From: SABI01 sp963678555
Lineage (GTDB): Bacteria > Spirochaetota > Spirochaetia > Sphaerochaetales > Sphaerochaetaceae
Assembly: GCA_963678555.2 (NCBI GenBank)
Contig: OY782871.2
Coordinates: forward strand, 62,001 to 126,000
DNA: 64,000 bases
Direction: 5' to 3'
How positions within the stretch are numbered: the stretch's first letter is position 1; each line of letters begins with the position of its first letter. Position numbers and translations under genes: made by a program. The notes under the pieces were generated by a model that ran no database searches, had not been told where the DNA came from, and was given only the letters and a program-made list of their open reading frames with translations. This document shows positions 35,750 to 44,971 of this stretch, in pieces.

Positions 35750-36913
35750 ATGCTCCATCATGAACCTGCCTATGTAATAACCAATGCCACAGTCTATACT
35801 CAAGGAACCTTACAACCACATACCACCATAGCTGTTGAGCAAGGCACTATAACCTTTGTAGGTACGCAAGAAACAGCATCGATGAAAAAGCTCAAACACT
35901 TTGATGCACATGGCAGCATCGTCGGACCTGGTCTGGTAGATATGCACCTCCATGGTGCTGGAGGCTTTGGTGCTATGACAGGAGCCATGCAAGAGAACCT
36001 TGAAGGACTAGCCCTCTTTCTTGCAGAGAAAGGCATCACCTCCTTTCAACTTGCACTCGTCTCCGATGTGGACCTCTTAGGTGAAATCGGCAAAGCACTA
36101 GAACACAGCCCCTTCCTCTCTTCCCACCTGCTTGGAGTCTACCTCGAAGGACCCTTCATCGCAGCAGAGAAGAGGGGAGGCATCTTGCCCGTCAATGTCA
36201 CAGCATATGATAGCGAGTACCTACAGAAAATCCTTGCCATTCAAGTGGGCGGTAAACCCCTTATCACCACCATGACCATCGCACCTGAAATACATGGTAG
36301 CGAAGAGCTAGCTGACATCCTGGAAGAACATCACATCGTGGTTGCCTACGGCCATAGCAACTGCACCATAACTGATGTACCCCCTAGAGCCAAAAACCAT
36401 ATCACCCACCTCTACAATGCCATGAGCCCCATCGATCATAAACGACCTGGCTTGGCAGCCATGCCATTTGTACGACCCTTTTCCCATGCAACCTATGAAC
36501 TTGTCTGTGATGGAGTGCACGTCCATCCTGCTCTGTTAGACCTTACCATCAGTAGCCTCGGTACAGAGCGACTCTGCCTCATCTCCGATGCCATGATTCT
36601 TGCCGGCATGGGTGCATGTGAGGGAACCTATCTCGGAAAGAACATCTACTCGAATGGAATTGCCTGCTACTATAGAGACAACAATACCCTGGTAGGATCG
36701 GCAATCACGATAAACGAATCTGCAAAACAACTCTATCTAGAGGAACTGCTCGACAGACGCACCTTTTTCCAAGTTGCCTGCGAGAACCCGCTGAGGGTGC
36801 TATCACTGACAGACAGAGGATGCATAGAAGTGGGATATAGAGCCGACCTCGTGATGTTTTCTGAAGATATGGCAGTCCAAGAGGTCTTCAAAGCAGTGAT
36901 ACCAAGAGATTAA
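35750..36913 (+). CDS. nagA: N-acetylglucosamine-6-phosphate deacetylase
   Basis: 387 residues, full length. The enzyme removes the acetyl group from GlcNAc-6-phosphate, linking cell-wall or chitin sugars to glucosamine-6-phosphate. Metal and active-site motifs are present: VDMHLHGAGGFGAM, YLEGPFIAAEKRGG with the Glu ligand, VAYGHSNC and THLYNAMSP with His ligands, DGVHVHP, and LISDAM with the catalytic Asp. AGGAG precedes the ATG. Codon choice (many ACA, GCA, CTA, ATA) differs from the GC-rich neighbours, which suggests later arrival. It complements the murQ/anmK route on the right, which yields GlcNAc-6-phosphate. Confidence 0.93.
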   Translation: MLHHEPAYVITNATVYTQGTLQPHTTIAVEQGTITFVGTQETASMKKLKHFDAHGSIVGPGLVDMHLHGAGGFGAMTGAMQENLEGLALFLAEKGITSFQLALVSDVDLLGEIGKALEHSPFLSSHLLGVYLEGPFIAAEKRGGILPVNVTAYDSEYLQKILAIQVGGKPLITTMTIAPEIHGSEELADILEEHHIVVAYGHSNCTITDVPPRAKNHITHLYNAMSPIDHKRPGLAAMPFVRPFSHATYELVCDGVHVHPALLDLTISSLGTERLCLISDAMILAGMGACEGTYLGKNIYSNGIACYYRDNNTLVGSAITINESAKQLYLEELLDRRTFFQVACENPLRVLSLTDRGCIEVGYRADLVMFSEDMAVQEVFKAVIPRD

Positions 36914-37112
36914 CGCACGTAATACAAGCGTAATCACTACAGTATCTTTCATGATGATTACTTCGTGTATACTATAACCGATCAAACGTTAGCAGAAAGA
37001 AAACAGCGGGCAAGCGAAGCTCGAATTGTAATACAGATGCTGCGGGCGTGAGCCCGTAGTGTTCACTGTGGGAATTGTACACGTTTCGTGAAAAAATATG
37101 GAATATCCCATA

Positions 37113-38116
37113 CTATGCCCAGCTGAACTTCCTCGTCAGATCTGTATAGAATTCCCATTTCTCAGTCAGGTGACGGTAGCGTCCAGCTACGATTCCCGGA
37201 CTGATTTCAAGACGGTCTGCAAGTTCAAGAAGTTCAGCCTTTGACCGAATCATGGCAATCCGTTTGTTGTCCTTTGCAGGTATGAGGATCTCTGATGCGA
37301 ACGCATCTGCTTTCTTTTCCTCAGGCGAATCATCGTGTTTCTCTGCGATATAGAGATGCTGTTTCTTCCCCGTGAGAACGTGTCCTGCCTCATGGAAGAA
37401 TGAGAACCAGAACAGGTCCTCACCTTTACCACGCAGGTTCAGAATGATCATGGCTTTCTCAGATGAAAGCCATTTGGTTGCCCCATTCCAGGGGACTTTC
37501 TTCATTTCGGGGATAAAAACCAGCGCGACTCCTGCTTCTGCACAGAGCTCCTGCATCCTGGGAATGAACGAAGCAGGACTCTCAGTAGTGAACTCCCGGA
37601 TTTTCTGGAGATTCCTTTTGAATAATTCCTTGTGATACGGATCACATGGTGTCTTGTGAGCCTCGATCTCTCCCAACCGAATCCATGCGGAAGCAGGACC
37701 GGGAAGGCTCTCAAAACAATCAGACCTTCTTGCTGCGACCTTAGGATCATTCCAGAGTCTTTCCCATGCATCTACGGTTGCTACTCCGTAGAAGCGAAGA
37801 GCTTCCTGGACCATTTCTGTGGAAGTATCAAACTGAGAAATTGCCTGCCTCTCAATGAGTTCTCTGATCGGTATCGTCTTTGACCAGGTGATTCCTTTTT
37901 TCAGGGTCTTCTTGTTGGGCTATCTTGCTTACCTGTTCCCTGTATTGCATCTCAAGATCGTTCCAGAATCGAGCGGATACTCCGGTGACCATTTCAAGCT
38001 TGTTTGCAGTCTCGAATGTTATCGGCTGGTTTCCTTTCAAGATACGGATGATCGACTGTTCAGTGATCCCCGTCCGGATTGACAACTCTTTAAGACCTAA
38101 ATTTCGATAACTTTCG
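37113..38116 (-). pseudogene. XRE/ImmA-type gene split by a frameshift and cut by an IS
   Basis: Reading leftward, a HigA/XRE-type helix-turn-helix (LGLKELSIRTGITEQSII, then NQPITFETANKLEMVTGV and FWNDLEMQYREQ) runs to 37852 in one frame. The rest of the protein resumes in another frame from about 37910 (KGITWSKTIPIRELIERQ) and continues as an ImmA/IrrE metallopeptidase to 37113, with zinc motif FFHEAGHVL and EEKKADAFASEILIP. The shift lies at a run of six A. The 5' end is lost at the IS boundary near 38116. ImmA-type proteases relieve repression by cleaving XRE regulators. The ImmA part alone (37113-37814, 233 residues) could still be made from an internal ATG. Confidence 0.75.
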
Positions 38117-39953
38117 CACTACAGCCTAAAATTCCTAATCAAAAAAAGCATAAATTTTTCTCATAAAAACAGTTGGTCATCTTGCGCTATCTCAAATGTA
38201 GTGATAATATAGCAACTACAGAGGTGCAAGATGGCAATAATAAGACAGAAAAACAAGCAATCCGGTATCGAATATGTCTTCCTTTCAGTCAGCAAACGGG
38301 TGCCTGACAAGAAATGGCCCGTTTCTCAGCGTACTTCGCTCGGTCATTTCGACCTTGACGGCGATTTTATCCCGAGTGCATACTTTCTCGCTCTCACTGA
38401 ACAGCAGCAGCTTGCCACCGGATTGGTCAGTGAACCATTCGTAAGAAGGAGTGCTGATAAGGCCGTTCTGATGAGAAAGCGATGCGGGTTTGATCTCCTG
38501 TTCTCTCATGTCGCTCACCAGACGAAAATAGATAAGGTCCTTCGAGCGGTCTTCCCCTCTGACTGGAAGGCGTTATTGTCACTGGTGTATTTCAACCTTG
38601 CTGAACCGGATCTGCCAATGTATCGATTCAGCAGGTTCGACAGAAACAATCTTCACCCCTACGCTCAGAATATGCACAAAGATATGATCACAGCTCTCCT
38701 GCGTCTGGTAGACGAAGAAGCCCGCAGCATTACCTTCGAGCGTCTTCGTGAGGCGAACAGCTCAAAACGTGCTACGCTTCTTGCTCTGGACACCACCTCA
38801 ATTACCGCTTTAGGGGAGCTGCTCTACCGGGCAAGCCGTGGCTTCAGTAAGGAGGGCATCCGGGATGAAGATCAGATTGAGATGCTAACGGTGTATGATC
38901 TGAACAGCAAAATCCCGATCTACTACCGTACTCTTGAAGGGAAAATCGCTGATGTCTCCACATTAGAGAATACGGCGAAAGATCTTAGCAGGGATGGCAT
39001 AGACCCGAAGAAGTCGGTATTTGTCCTTGATCGTGGTTTCTACAGTGATGAGAATGTTCGCAGGATGCTCAAGGCTCGTTACAAGTTTGTCTGTGCGATC
39101 GATATCAAGCAGAATAAGTTTGTGAATGATGCTGTTTTACGCACAGGGTTGTCTGTTCAGCGTGCTGACAACTTCATTGAGGATAGGAACCTGTACTGTA
39201 CTCGTCTGGCCCATACGATTGAGATCCCCCGTCGGGGACGGGGAGAGAACCGCAAAGATCTTGCTCTGGATATTTGTTACAACCCTCTTAGGGCTGAAAG
39301 AGAACAGAAGCTGCTCTCTAAGAAATTAAAAAAGATGCGCATCGCATTAGAGACCGGAGAGGCTTCTCTTGAACCAAGAACTGAATACAGCAGATTCTTC
39401 GAAGTGGTGGAAAAGAAAGTATATGGTAAGGGAACAGTTACCACCTATGTGGTAAAACCTGATCAGGAACGAAAGGAACGGTCTTTATGTGGATTCTTCA
39501 CATATCTGTCAGATGGGTCGCTCACAAAAGAAGACGTCGTTGAAGCCTATGCTGAAAGAATGATGATTGAATGTTCCTTCAAAAACTTCAAGGAACGATA
39601 TAACCGTCCTCGTCATAGTGATGACCAGGGAGTTGATGGTGAGATCTATGTCACCTTCCTTACCGTGGTCCTTGAAAGCTGGATTAGAGAACGGATGAAA
39701 CAGCATGGACTGAACAGGAAATACACGATGCGATCGATGTTTGATGAGATTGAAGGGATCGAATGCTCCTTTCCTTCAGACAAACCGAAGAGCAGAGTCT
39801 ACTCTGAGATCACGAACAAAGCCGGCATGATTCTCTATCAGATGGGAGTGAAAATTCCGGAGGAAACCTGGCCAATGAAAGTTCGTCAGGCTGTAGCTCG
39901 TGAGAAAAAACTGGCGGTGAAGTCTGCCGAGTGACCCGCCGATTCTTGTAGTG
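38117..39953 (+). mobile_element. IS1634-like insertion sequence
   Basis: About 1.84 kb. Outer ends share CACTACA (38117-38123) with its complement TGTAGTG (39947-39953); beyond seven bases the ends do not match well, so the borders are provisional. No target duplication was seen. It carries one intact transposase and interrupts the XRE/ImmA gene on its left. Confidence 0.6.
38231..39934 (+). CDS. IS1634-family DDE transposase
   Basis: 567 residues, intact and of normal length for the IS4/IS1634 group. The DDE triad is visible: Asp187 in LALDTTSIT, Asp267 in FVLDRGFYSDEN, and Glu447 in MIECSFKNFKERYNRPRH, the YREK-like region. AGAGGTGCAAG precedes the ATG. An AT-rich leader contains an inverted GTAGT/ACTAC pair. 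No frameshift or stop is present, so the element may still move. Confidence 0.9.
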   Translation: MAIIRQKNKQSGIEYVFLSVSKRVPDKKWPVSQRTSLGHFDLDGDFIPSAYFLALTEQQQLATGLVSEPFVRRSADKAVLMRKRCGFDLLFSHVAHQTKIDKVLRAVFPSDWKALLSLVYFNLAEPDLPMYRFSRFDRNNLHPYAQNMHKDMITALLRLVDEEARSITFERLREANSSKRATLLALDTTSITALGELLYRASRGFSKEGIRDEDQIEMLTVYDLNSKIPIYYRTLEGKIADVSTLENTAKDLSRDGIDPKKSVFVLDRGFYSDENVRRMLKARYKFVCAIDIKQNKFVNDAVLRTGLSVQRADNFIEDRNLYCTRLAHTIEIPRRGRGENRKDLALDICYNPLRAEREQKLLSKKLKKMRIALETGEASLEPRTEYSRFFEVVEKKVYGKGTVTTYVVKPDQERKERSLCGFFTYLSDGSLTKEDVVEAYAERMMIECSFKNFKERYNRPRHSDDQGVDGEIYVTFLTVVLESWIRERMKQHGLNRKYTMRSMFDEIEGIECSFPSDKPKSRVYSEITNKAGMILYQMGVKIPEETWPMKVRQAVAREKKLAVKSAE

Positions 39954-40118
39954 AGAAAAATGTAGAAATATAGGTCTCAATGTATCGGGCAGGGATGAAA
40001 TATTCCGTTTCCTGCGGCCTCAGGCAACACCGGAACAGGGAGCATCAAGCTCCCTGCACGGTTACGGTTTTCAGAAACAGGCTGAACACTTCTGTCACTG
40101 TGTATGCTTCTTCACCTG
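39954..40118. other. Gap between IS and the second BMP operon
   Basis: 165 bases. Read on the minus strand, the part next to the IS gives ETEYFIPARYIETYIS, which could be the missing N-terminus of the interrupted XRE/ImmA protein. The hairpin at 40036-40056 occupies the middle. Confidence 0.35.
40036..40056 (-). terminator. Hairpin after the second BMP-transporter operon
   Basis: CAGGGAGC and GCTCCCTG, eight perfect pairs, close the loop ATCAA. It lies about 60 bases past the permease stop at 40119. On the minus strand it is followed by TTCCGGTGTT, only weakly T-rich. Confidence 0.55.
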
Positions 40119-41033
40119 TCAGTTCTCTTCGTAGTAGGCTATTCCCAGCTTTGAGGGGACATTGAACGACCTCCTGCTGATAGTCAGGACAATGGTCAAC
40201 ACGTAGGGAAGGGCAATGAACAGTTCGTTCGGGAGTATCGTCGACGCATTTGCCTGCATCAGGATGGCGAACGCTTCGGCGAGACCGAAGATCAGGGTTC
40301 CGATGAAGGCCCCGATCGGGTTCCAGTTTCCAAGGAAGCAGATAGCAAAGGCGATCCAGCCCCGTCCCCCGATCATGTTCGTCGTGAACATGCCCAGGTA
40401 GCCGATCGAGTAGAAGGCTCCTGCGATACCGCAGATGATCCCCGAAACCGAGACCGTGACGAACCGTACCCGTGATACGCTGATACCCGATACATCGACG
40501 GCTTCAGGATTCTCTCCGGTCGACCTGATCACCAGTCCCAGGGACGTCTTGTAGAGGATGAAGTAGCCCAGCGGGACAAGGATGTAGATCGAATAGGTCA
40601 GTATGTTCTGTTCAAAGAACACGGGACCTATGAAGGGAATGCGGGAGAGAAGAGGAATCGCTATCTTCTGCAGCGGCTCGACAGTGAGAGGAGAGAGGGG
40701 AACACCGAAGACGACCCTCTGGAGGAACGAGCACAGACCGAGTATCAGGATGTTGATCGCGGTTCCTGTCACGATCTGGTGCTGTTTCAACGTCACGACG
40801 ATATAGGCGTAGAGCATCGCGACCAGCAGGCCGGCAAGTGCTGCCCACAGGAGTCCCATAGCCAGAGAGCCGGTGATGTATGATGCCGTAAAACCTGCCC
40901 ATGCTCCCATCAGGAATATTCCTTCGATCGCAGTGACCATCACACCGGTCCGTTCTGAGAACACCTCTGACAGTGAGCCCAGGAGAAGGGGTGTGCTCAT
41001 CATCATTGCTCTGGAAAACAAGTTTATCAACAT
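40119..41033 (-). CDS. Second BMP-type ABC importer, permease 2
   Basis: 304 residues of membrane helices, the same family as the protein at 17903. Marks: SEVFSERTGVMVTAIEGIFLMGAWAGF at residues 22-48 and the cytoplasmic loop IRSTGENPEAVDVSGISVSRVRFVTVS near residue 170. Its start shares a base with the stop of permease 1, so the two are translated together as a heterodimer. It ends the sigma-54-linked operon. Confidence 0.87.
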   Translation of the reverse strand: MLINLFSRAMMMSTPLLLGSLSEVFSERTGVMVTAIEGIFLMGAWAGFTASYITGSLAMGLLWAALAGLLVAMLYAYIVVTLKQHQIVTGTAINILILGLCSFLQRVVFGVPLSPLTVEPLQKIAIPLLSRIPFIGPVFFEQNILTYSIYILVPLGYFILYKTSLGLVIRSTGENPEAVDVSGISVSRVRFVTVSVSGIICGIAGAFYSIGYLGMFTTNMIGGRGWIAFAICFLGNWNPIGAFIGTLIFGLAEAFAILMQANASTILPNELFIALPYVLTIVLTISRRSFNVPSKLGIAYYEEN

Positions 41034-42085
41034 TATATATTCCCCTCTATCAGTAGTTTCTTATCTCTGCTCACTTCCCATTTTCTTCGGACGTAGTAGG
41101 AGATGATCACGAACACCATGACGAATCCTTCCATCAGGTTGATGATACTCGACGGTACACCCGATAACTGACCCATGATCGTCCCTCCCACGTGGAGAGC
41201 CCCGAAGAGGATCGACGCGAAGATGATGCCGATGGGGTTTCCGTTGGCCAGTATCGCGATCCCGATACCGAGAGCGCCGATGGAGGGGTTGAAGCCCTGC
41301 AGCAGCATGTGCTGCACGCCGTTTACCTCTGTGACCCCTGCAAGTCCGGCCAGACCGCCGCTGATGATGAACGTGATGATATATATCCTCTCGGGATTGA
41401 CTCCGCTCATTCTGGCAGCTTCCTTGTTCTGTCCCACCGCCCTGATCCTGAACCCGAAGGTCGTGCGGTACAGGATCAGCCAGATGGTGATGGCGGAAAG
41501 CAGCGCGAGGATGAAGCCGAAGTGGAGACGGGTATGAGGAACGATCTTGAACAGCCAGGTGCTCCGTGCGAGAGTCTCGGTCTGAGGGTACTCACCCTTG
41601 CTCTCCATCAGCACGGTGCGCAGCAGATAGTTCATCAGGTTGAGTGCGACGTAGGTGCTCATCATACTGATCAGGAACTCGTTCGCCTTGAACTTCGCCT
41701 TGGACAGGCCGATGAAGCCTCCCCACAGTCCGCTGGTGACGAACGAAAGGATGATCGCCAGGGGGATCGCCGCGGGAGAGGGGAGCATCAGGGAGACACT
41801 CACGGCCGTGATGGACCCGATATAGAACTGACCCTGAGCTCCGATATTGAACAGGCTTGCCTTGAATGTGAACGCGAATGCAAGGGCGGTGAAGATCAGG
41901 GGTGTAGCTTTGACAAAGATCTCCCCGATCGTATAGCCGTCACGGAACATGCTGGAAAACAGGAGGATGAAGATCTGTATAGGGTTCTTCCCCAGAAACA
42001 GAATCATGAATCCGCTGAGGATCAGACCCAGTATCACAGCGAAGAAGTTTGTAATCAATATATCCCGGGTTTTCTTATCCATCAT
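41033..42085 (-). CDS. Second BMP-type ABC importer, permease 1
   Basis: 350 residues, about ten membrane helices, with LGKNPIQIFILLFSSMFRDG near residue 30, SLFNIGAQGQFYIGSI and the loop FRIRAVGQNKEAARMSGVNPERIYI near residue 230. It is the counterpart of the protein at 18853 but clearly diverged. It overlaps the ATPase gene by 4 bases upstream. Confidence 0.87.
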   Translation of the reverse strand: MMDKKTRDILITNFFAVILGLILSGFMILFLGKNPIQIFILLFSSMFRDGYTIGEIFVKATPLIFTALAFAFTFKASLFNIGAQGQFYIGSITAVSVSLMLPSPAAIPLAIILSFVTSGLWGGFIGLSKAKFKANEFLISMMSTYVALNLMNYLLRTVLMESKGEYPQTETLARSTWLFKIVPHTRLHFGFILALLSAITIWLILYRTTFGFRIRAVGQNKEAARMSGVNPERIYIITFIISGGLAGLAGVTEVNGVQHMLLQGFNPSIGALGIGIAILANGNPIGIIFASILFGALHVGGTIMGQLSGVPSSIINLMEGFVMVFVIISYYVRRKWEVSRDKKLLIEGNI

Positions 42086-43599
42086 ATCACTTCCTGGTGT
42101 GTATAGCCGGCCATCAGCAGACCGATCTTCTGACTGTCGAGTTCACTGGTTCTGTAGATTCCCTGGATCTCACCCTTATAGAAGACCGCGACCCGGTCAG
42201 AGAGGGTGAAGATCTCCGATAACTCTGTGGACACCAGCATGATAGCCTTGTTGTTCTTTTTCTCGTTCAGAATCGCCGTGTGGACATTGTTGATCGCACC
42301 GAGATCGAGTCCTCTGGTCGGCTGGTCGAAGATGATGAAGTCCCCGCAGAATTCCACCTCTCTTCCGACGATGACCTTCTGCTGGTTCCCCCCTGAGAGT
42401 TCCCTGGCCAGGGCGTTGGGTCCCGAAGCCTTCACGTCATAGTGTTTCAGGATCCCGGAGGTGGTCTCGGCGAGTTTCTTCCTGTTGACGACTCCGTTCC
42501 TGTTCCAGGTGCTGAAATAGCTGGCTTTCAGCAGCATATTCTCAGAAAGGCTCATGTCCATCACCATCCCGTAGCGGTGCCTGTCAGAGGGAACGTACCC
42601 CATGCCCAGAGCGATCCTCTTGTTGATGGAGAGGTGGGTGATGTCCTGACCGTCGAGGTGGACCGAGCCCGAGGTGCTCTTCATTGCACCGCATAGGGTC
42701 ATGCACAGCTCCAGCTGGCCGTTTCCTGAGACACCTGCTATACCGAAGATCTCACCCCTGTGGATATCGAAGGTTACATCGCGCAGAAGGGGGACTTCCC
42801 GTCGGGGAGCGACGGTAAGAGAACGTACCGAAAGACTGACGTTTCCGGGTTTCACAGTGGTCTGTTTCGTATCGATTTCCTGAAGGGTATGTTCGATCAT
42901 CATCCGTGAAAGTTCCCGTTCGTTCGTCTCCTCTTTCAGTACGTTACCGTGTACTCTGCCGCTTCTCATCACGATGATTCTGTTAGCCACATGCATCACT
43001 TCCCTGAGTTTATGGGTGATGAATATGACGGCATTGCCCCGGCTGGAATACTCCTTGACGAATTCCATCAGGGTATCGATCTCCTGGGGAGTGAGCACGG
43101 CGGTGGGTTCGTCCATAATCAGCAGATTGGCATCAAGGTAGAGGGATTTCAGGATTTCCACCTTCTGTTGTTCCCCTACCGTGAGGTCCTGTACCTTTGC
43201 TCCCGCATCGACGTTGAACCCGTACCTGTCGGCAAGTTCCTGAATACTCTTCTGTGCCTTCTTCCAGTCGATCCTTCCCTTGGCGTTCCCGAGTATGATG
43301 TTCTCAGTGACCGTGTGAGCCGAAACGAGGGAGAAGTGCTGCTGTATCATCGAGATCCTGTGGTGTATCGCATCTCTGGGGGTCTTTATCGTGATCAGTT
43401 CACCTTCCTTGTAGATCTCTCCTTCGTCGGCCTGATACAGACCGTAGAGGATCTTCATGCAGGTGCTCTTGCCGGCACCGTTCTCTCCAAGGAGGGCAAG
43501 AACCTCTCCCCTCTCTACCGAAAGGGAGACATCCTTGTTCGCGATGACCTTTGCAAAATACTTCGAGATGTTCCTAAGTTCAAAAAATGGTGTACTCAT
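42082..43599 (-). CDS. Second BMP-type ABC importer, double ATP-binding protein
   Basis: 505 residues from the ATG at 43599 (AGGGAA five bases upstream; eight further codons upstream are open). First ABC domain: GENGAGKSTCMKILYG, IQQHFSLVSAHTVTEN, LLIMDEPTAVLTPQEID, ITHKLREVMHV. Second domain: IAGVSGNGQLELCMTL in place of Walker A, signature LSGGNQQKVIVGREV and IIFDQPTRGLDLGAIN with Gln at the Walker B Glu. This RbsA-type pattern usually means one active site. Its first domain is the family from which the kinase-fused domain at 46299 seems to derive. Confidence 0.9.
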   Translation of the reverse strand: MSTPFFELRNISKYFAKVIANKDVSLSVERGEVLALLGENGAGKSTCMKILYGLYQADEGEIYKEGELITIKTPRDAIHHRISMIQQHFSLVSAHTVTENIILGNAKGRIDWKKAQKSIQELADRYGFNVDAGAKVQDLTVGEQQKVEILKSLYLDANLLIMDEPTAVLTPQEIDTLMEFVKEYSSRGNAVIFITHKLREVMHVANRIIVMRSGRVHGNVLKEETNERELSRMMIEHTLQEIDTKQTTVKPGNVSLSVRSLTVAPRREVPLLRDVTFDIHRGEIFGIAGVSGNGQLELCMTLCGAMKSTSGSVHLDGQDITHLSINKRIALGMGYVPSDRHRYGMVMDMSLSENMLLKASYFSTWNRNGVVNRKKLAETTSGILKHYDVKASGPNALARELSGGNQQKVIVGREVEFCGDFIIFDQPTRGLDLGAINNVHTAILNEKKNNKAIMLVSTELSEIFTLSDRVAVFYKGEIQGIYRTSELDSQKIGLLMAGYTHQEVI

Positions 43600-43696
43600 A
43601 TCGTTTCCCTGAAAGGATACCATGTGGAATGTTCCTGCAGTAAGATACAGAGCGGGCCGATCGGTGAATCTCCTTCGGCCTCAGGTCTCTGAGGAC

Positions 43697-43726
43697 ACAG
43701 TATCCCGACCTTGATCGGGATACTGT
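43697..43726 (-). promoter_or_regulatory. Strong hairpin between second bmp gene and its ATPase gene
   Basis: Twelve perfect pairs (ACAGTATCCCGA and its complement) close the loop CCTTGA. It starts 12 bases past the binding-protein stop. Without a T-run, message protection or partial termination are both possible. Confidence 0.7.
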
Positions 43727-43738
43727 CTGGCATTGTTC

Positions 43739-44752
43739 CTATTTGAACATTGACTGGAAATCAACTTCACCGGCGAGGGCCTGTTCTATACCCGCTGAGA
43801 CCCGGCCCTTGATGCTTTCATCGAACCCTGCAGGGTATACTGGTTTGAAGATCCCTTCAGCGATTCCGGCTTCATGGACCTTGCCGCCTGAGAGAGTACC
43901 TTCATAGAACTTCTCGACTGCCCAGGTGTAGAAAGACTGGAAATCGAAGATGACGGAGGCAACGACGGTTCCCGGTGCTATATCGTTCTGGTTGCTCGAA
44001 AAACCGACGAACATCTTTCCCTTTTCCTTTGTCGCCTGGATGGCACCGAGGCCGACCTGGTTCGCATAGACGAACATGGTATCAGCGCCGTTGTCGATCA
44101 TCGTCTCGGCCATCTGCTTGCCAAGTGCGATATCATCCCAGCTGTTTGCATATGATCTGGTTGCAGAGGCCCCTGCTATACCGCGATCTTTTGCGATTTC
44201 CACTGCGACTGCCTCGTAGACATCAAGCAGTTTCTCCATAGCTTCATTGGGGAAGCCGCCGATAGTGGCGAACTGCCCGTTTTCTGTAACTTCACCGGCG
44301 ATCAGAGAGGCAATGTAACTTGCTTCGAATTCCTTGGGGAAGATCGGAGATACGTTCGAATGGTCAGCTCTGAAACCGTTGACGACACAGAAGGTCGTGT
44401 CGGGATAGTCTGCTGCAACACTGTTTGCTGCATCGTCGAACTGTGTTCCCGCTGCCATGATCAGGTCATAGCCTCTTTCGCTGTAGTTCCTGAAGGTCGA
44501 TTCGTAATCCGAGGCCTGGACGTTCTCGATGTATTCCATCTTCGTGCCAAGCTGTTCATTACATGCTACGAGGCCTGCATAGTTCGTCGCATTCCATGAC
44601 TGATCGTTGATCGGTCCGGGAAGGATGAGTACGATCTTCAGATCTCCAATTCCCTTCTCACCGCCGGCCGCCTGAGTCTCTTTGGATCCTGCGGCAAAGA
44701 TCGAAGTCAGCACCAGAGTGCCGATCAGCACCATCAATAATACCTTTTTCAT
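43739..44752 (-). CDS. Second BMP-family substrate-binding protein
   Basis: 337 residues from the ATG at 44752, which has AAGGAG five bases upstream and begins a signal segment MKKVLLMVLIGTLVLTSIFAAG; the open frame upstream of it is not signal-like. Mature marks of the family: IVLILPGPINDQSWNATNYAGL, LIMAAGTQFDDAANSVAADYPDTTFCVVNG and ADTMFVYANQVGLGAIQATKEKGKM, as spread over residues 40-250. It is more like the simple BMP proteins paired with RbsA-type ATPases. Ligand unknown; a nucleoside or similar small molecule is likely. It is preceded by the sigma-54-type promoter at 44795. Confidence 0.88.
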   Translation of the reverse strand: MKKVLLMVLIGTLVLTSIFAAGSKETQAAGGEKGIGDLKIVLILPGPINDQSWNATNYAGLVACNEQLGTKMEYIENVQASDYESTFRNYSERGYDLIMAAGTQFDDAANSVAADYPDTTFCVVNGFRADHSNVSPIFPKEFEASYIASLIAGEVTENGQFATIGGFPNEAMEKLLDVYEAVAVEIAKDRGIAGASATRSYANSWDDIALGKQMAETMIDNGADTMFVYANQVGLGAIQATKEKGKMFVGFSSNQNDIAPGTVVASVIFDFQSFYTWAVEKFYEGTLSGGKVHEAGIAEGIFKPVYPAGFDESIKGRVSAGIEQALAGEVDFQSMFK

Positions 44753-44794
44753 GTTCGCTCCTTGTTTCTTGAGTTTTGTTCTGTCTTCTTTAAG

Positions 44795-44810
44795 AGCATA
44801 TACCGTGCCA
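44795..44810 (-). promoter_or_regulatory. Sigma-54-type promoter of the second BMP operon
   Basis: On the minus strand TGGCACGGTATATGCT matches the consensus TGGCACG-N4-TTGCW with one mismatch, and GG and GC are ten bases apart as required. The start codon lies 43 bases downstream, giving an untranslated leader of about 30 bases. A sigma-54 activator gene is divergent next door. Confidence 0.75.
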
Positions 44811-44895
44811 ATAGATGGTATATTCCCTTTACAGCTTGTATAGTATGTGTATGTACATTTCCTGCATTGAGATTTCATATATTTTATACTACAGT

Positions 44896-44912
44896 TGTCC
44901 TAAAATAGGACA
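44896..44912. promoter_or_regulatory. Palindrome, likely activator binding site
   Basis: TGTCCTA-AAA-TAGGACA is a perfect inverted repeat, 86 bases upstream of the -24 element and 60 bases before the activator start codon. That is where NtrC-type proteins bind, and it could serve both the transporter operon and the activator's own gene. Confidence 0.65.
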
Positions 44913-44971
44913 GTGTCTGTTCAGATTGTACTGTAAGTGTCAGGCCAGCAGGTACAGGAGAGAGAACGAAT

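Noticed and set aside
35395..35763. 122-codon plus-strand frame
   Set aside because: His/Arg/Gln-rich with no family pattern or ribosome site; another frame in the same stretch looks more like a protein tail.
36934..36946. CACTACAG resembling the IS1634-like end
   Set aside because: Only eight bases and no transposase remnant beside it; probably chance.
37036..37062. CGGGC-GTGA-GCCCG hairpin after nagA
   Set aside because: Five-pair stem without T-run and far from the gene end; not strong enough to call.
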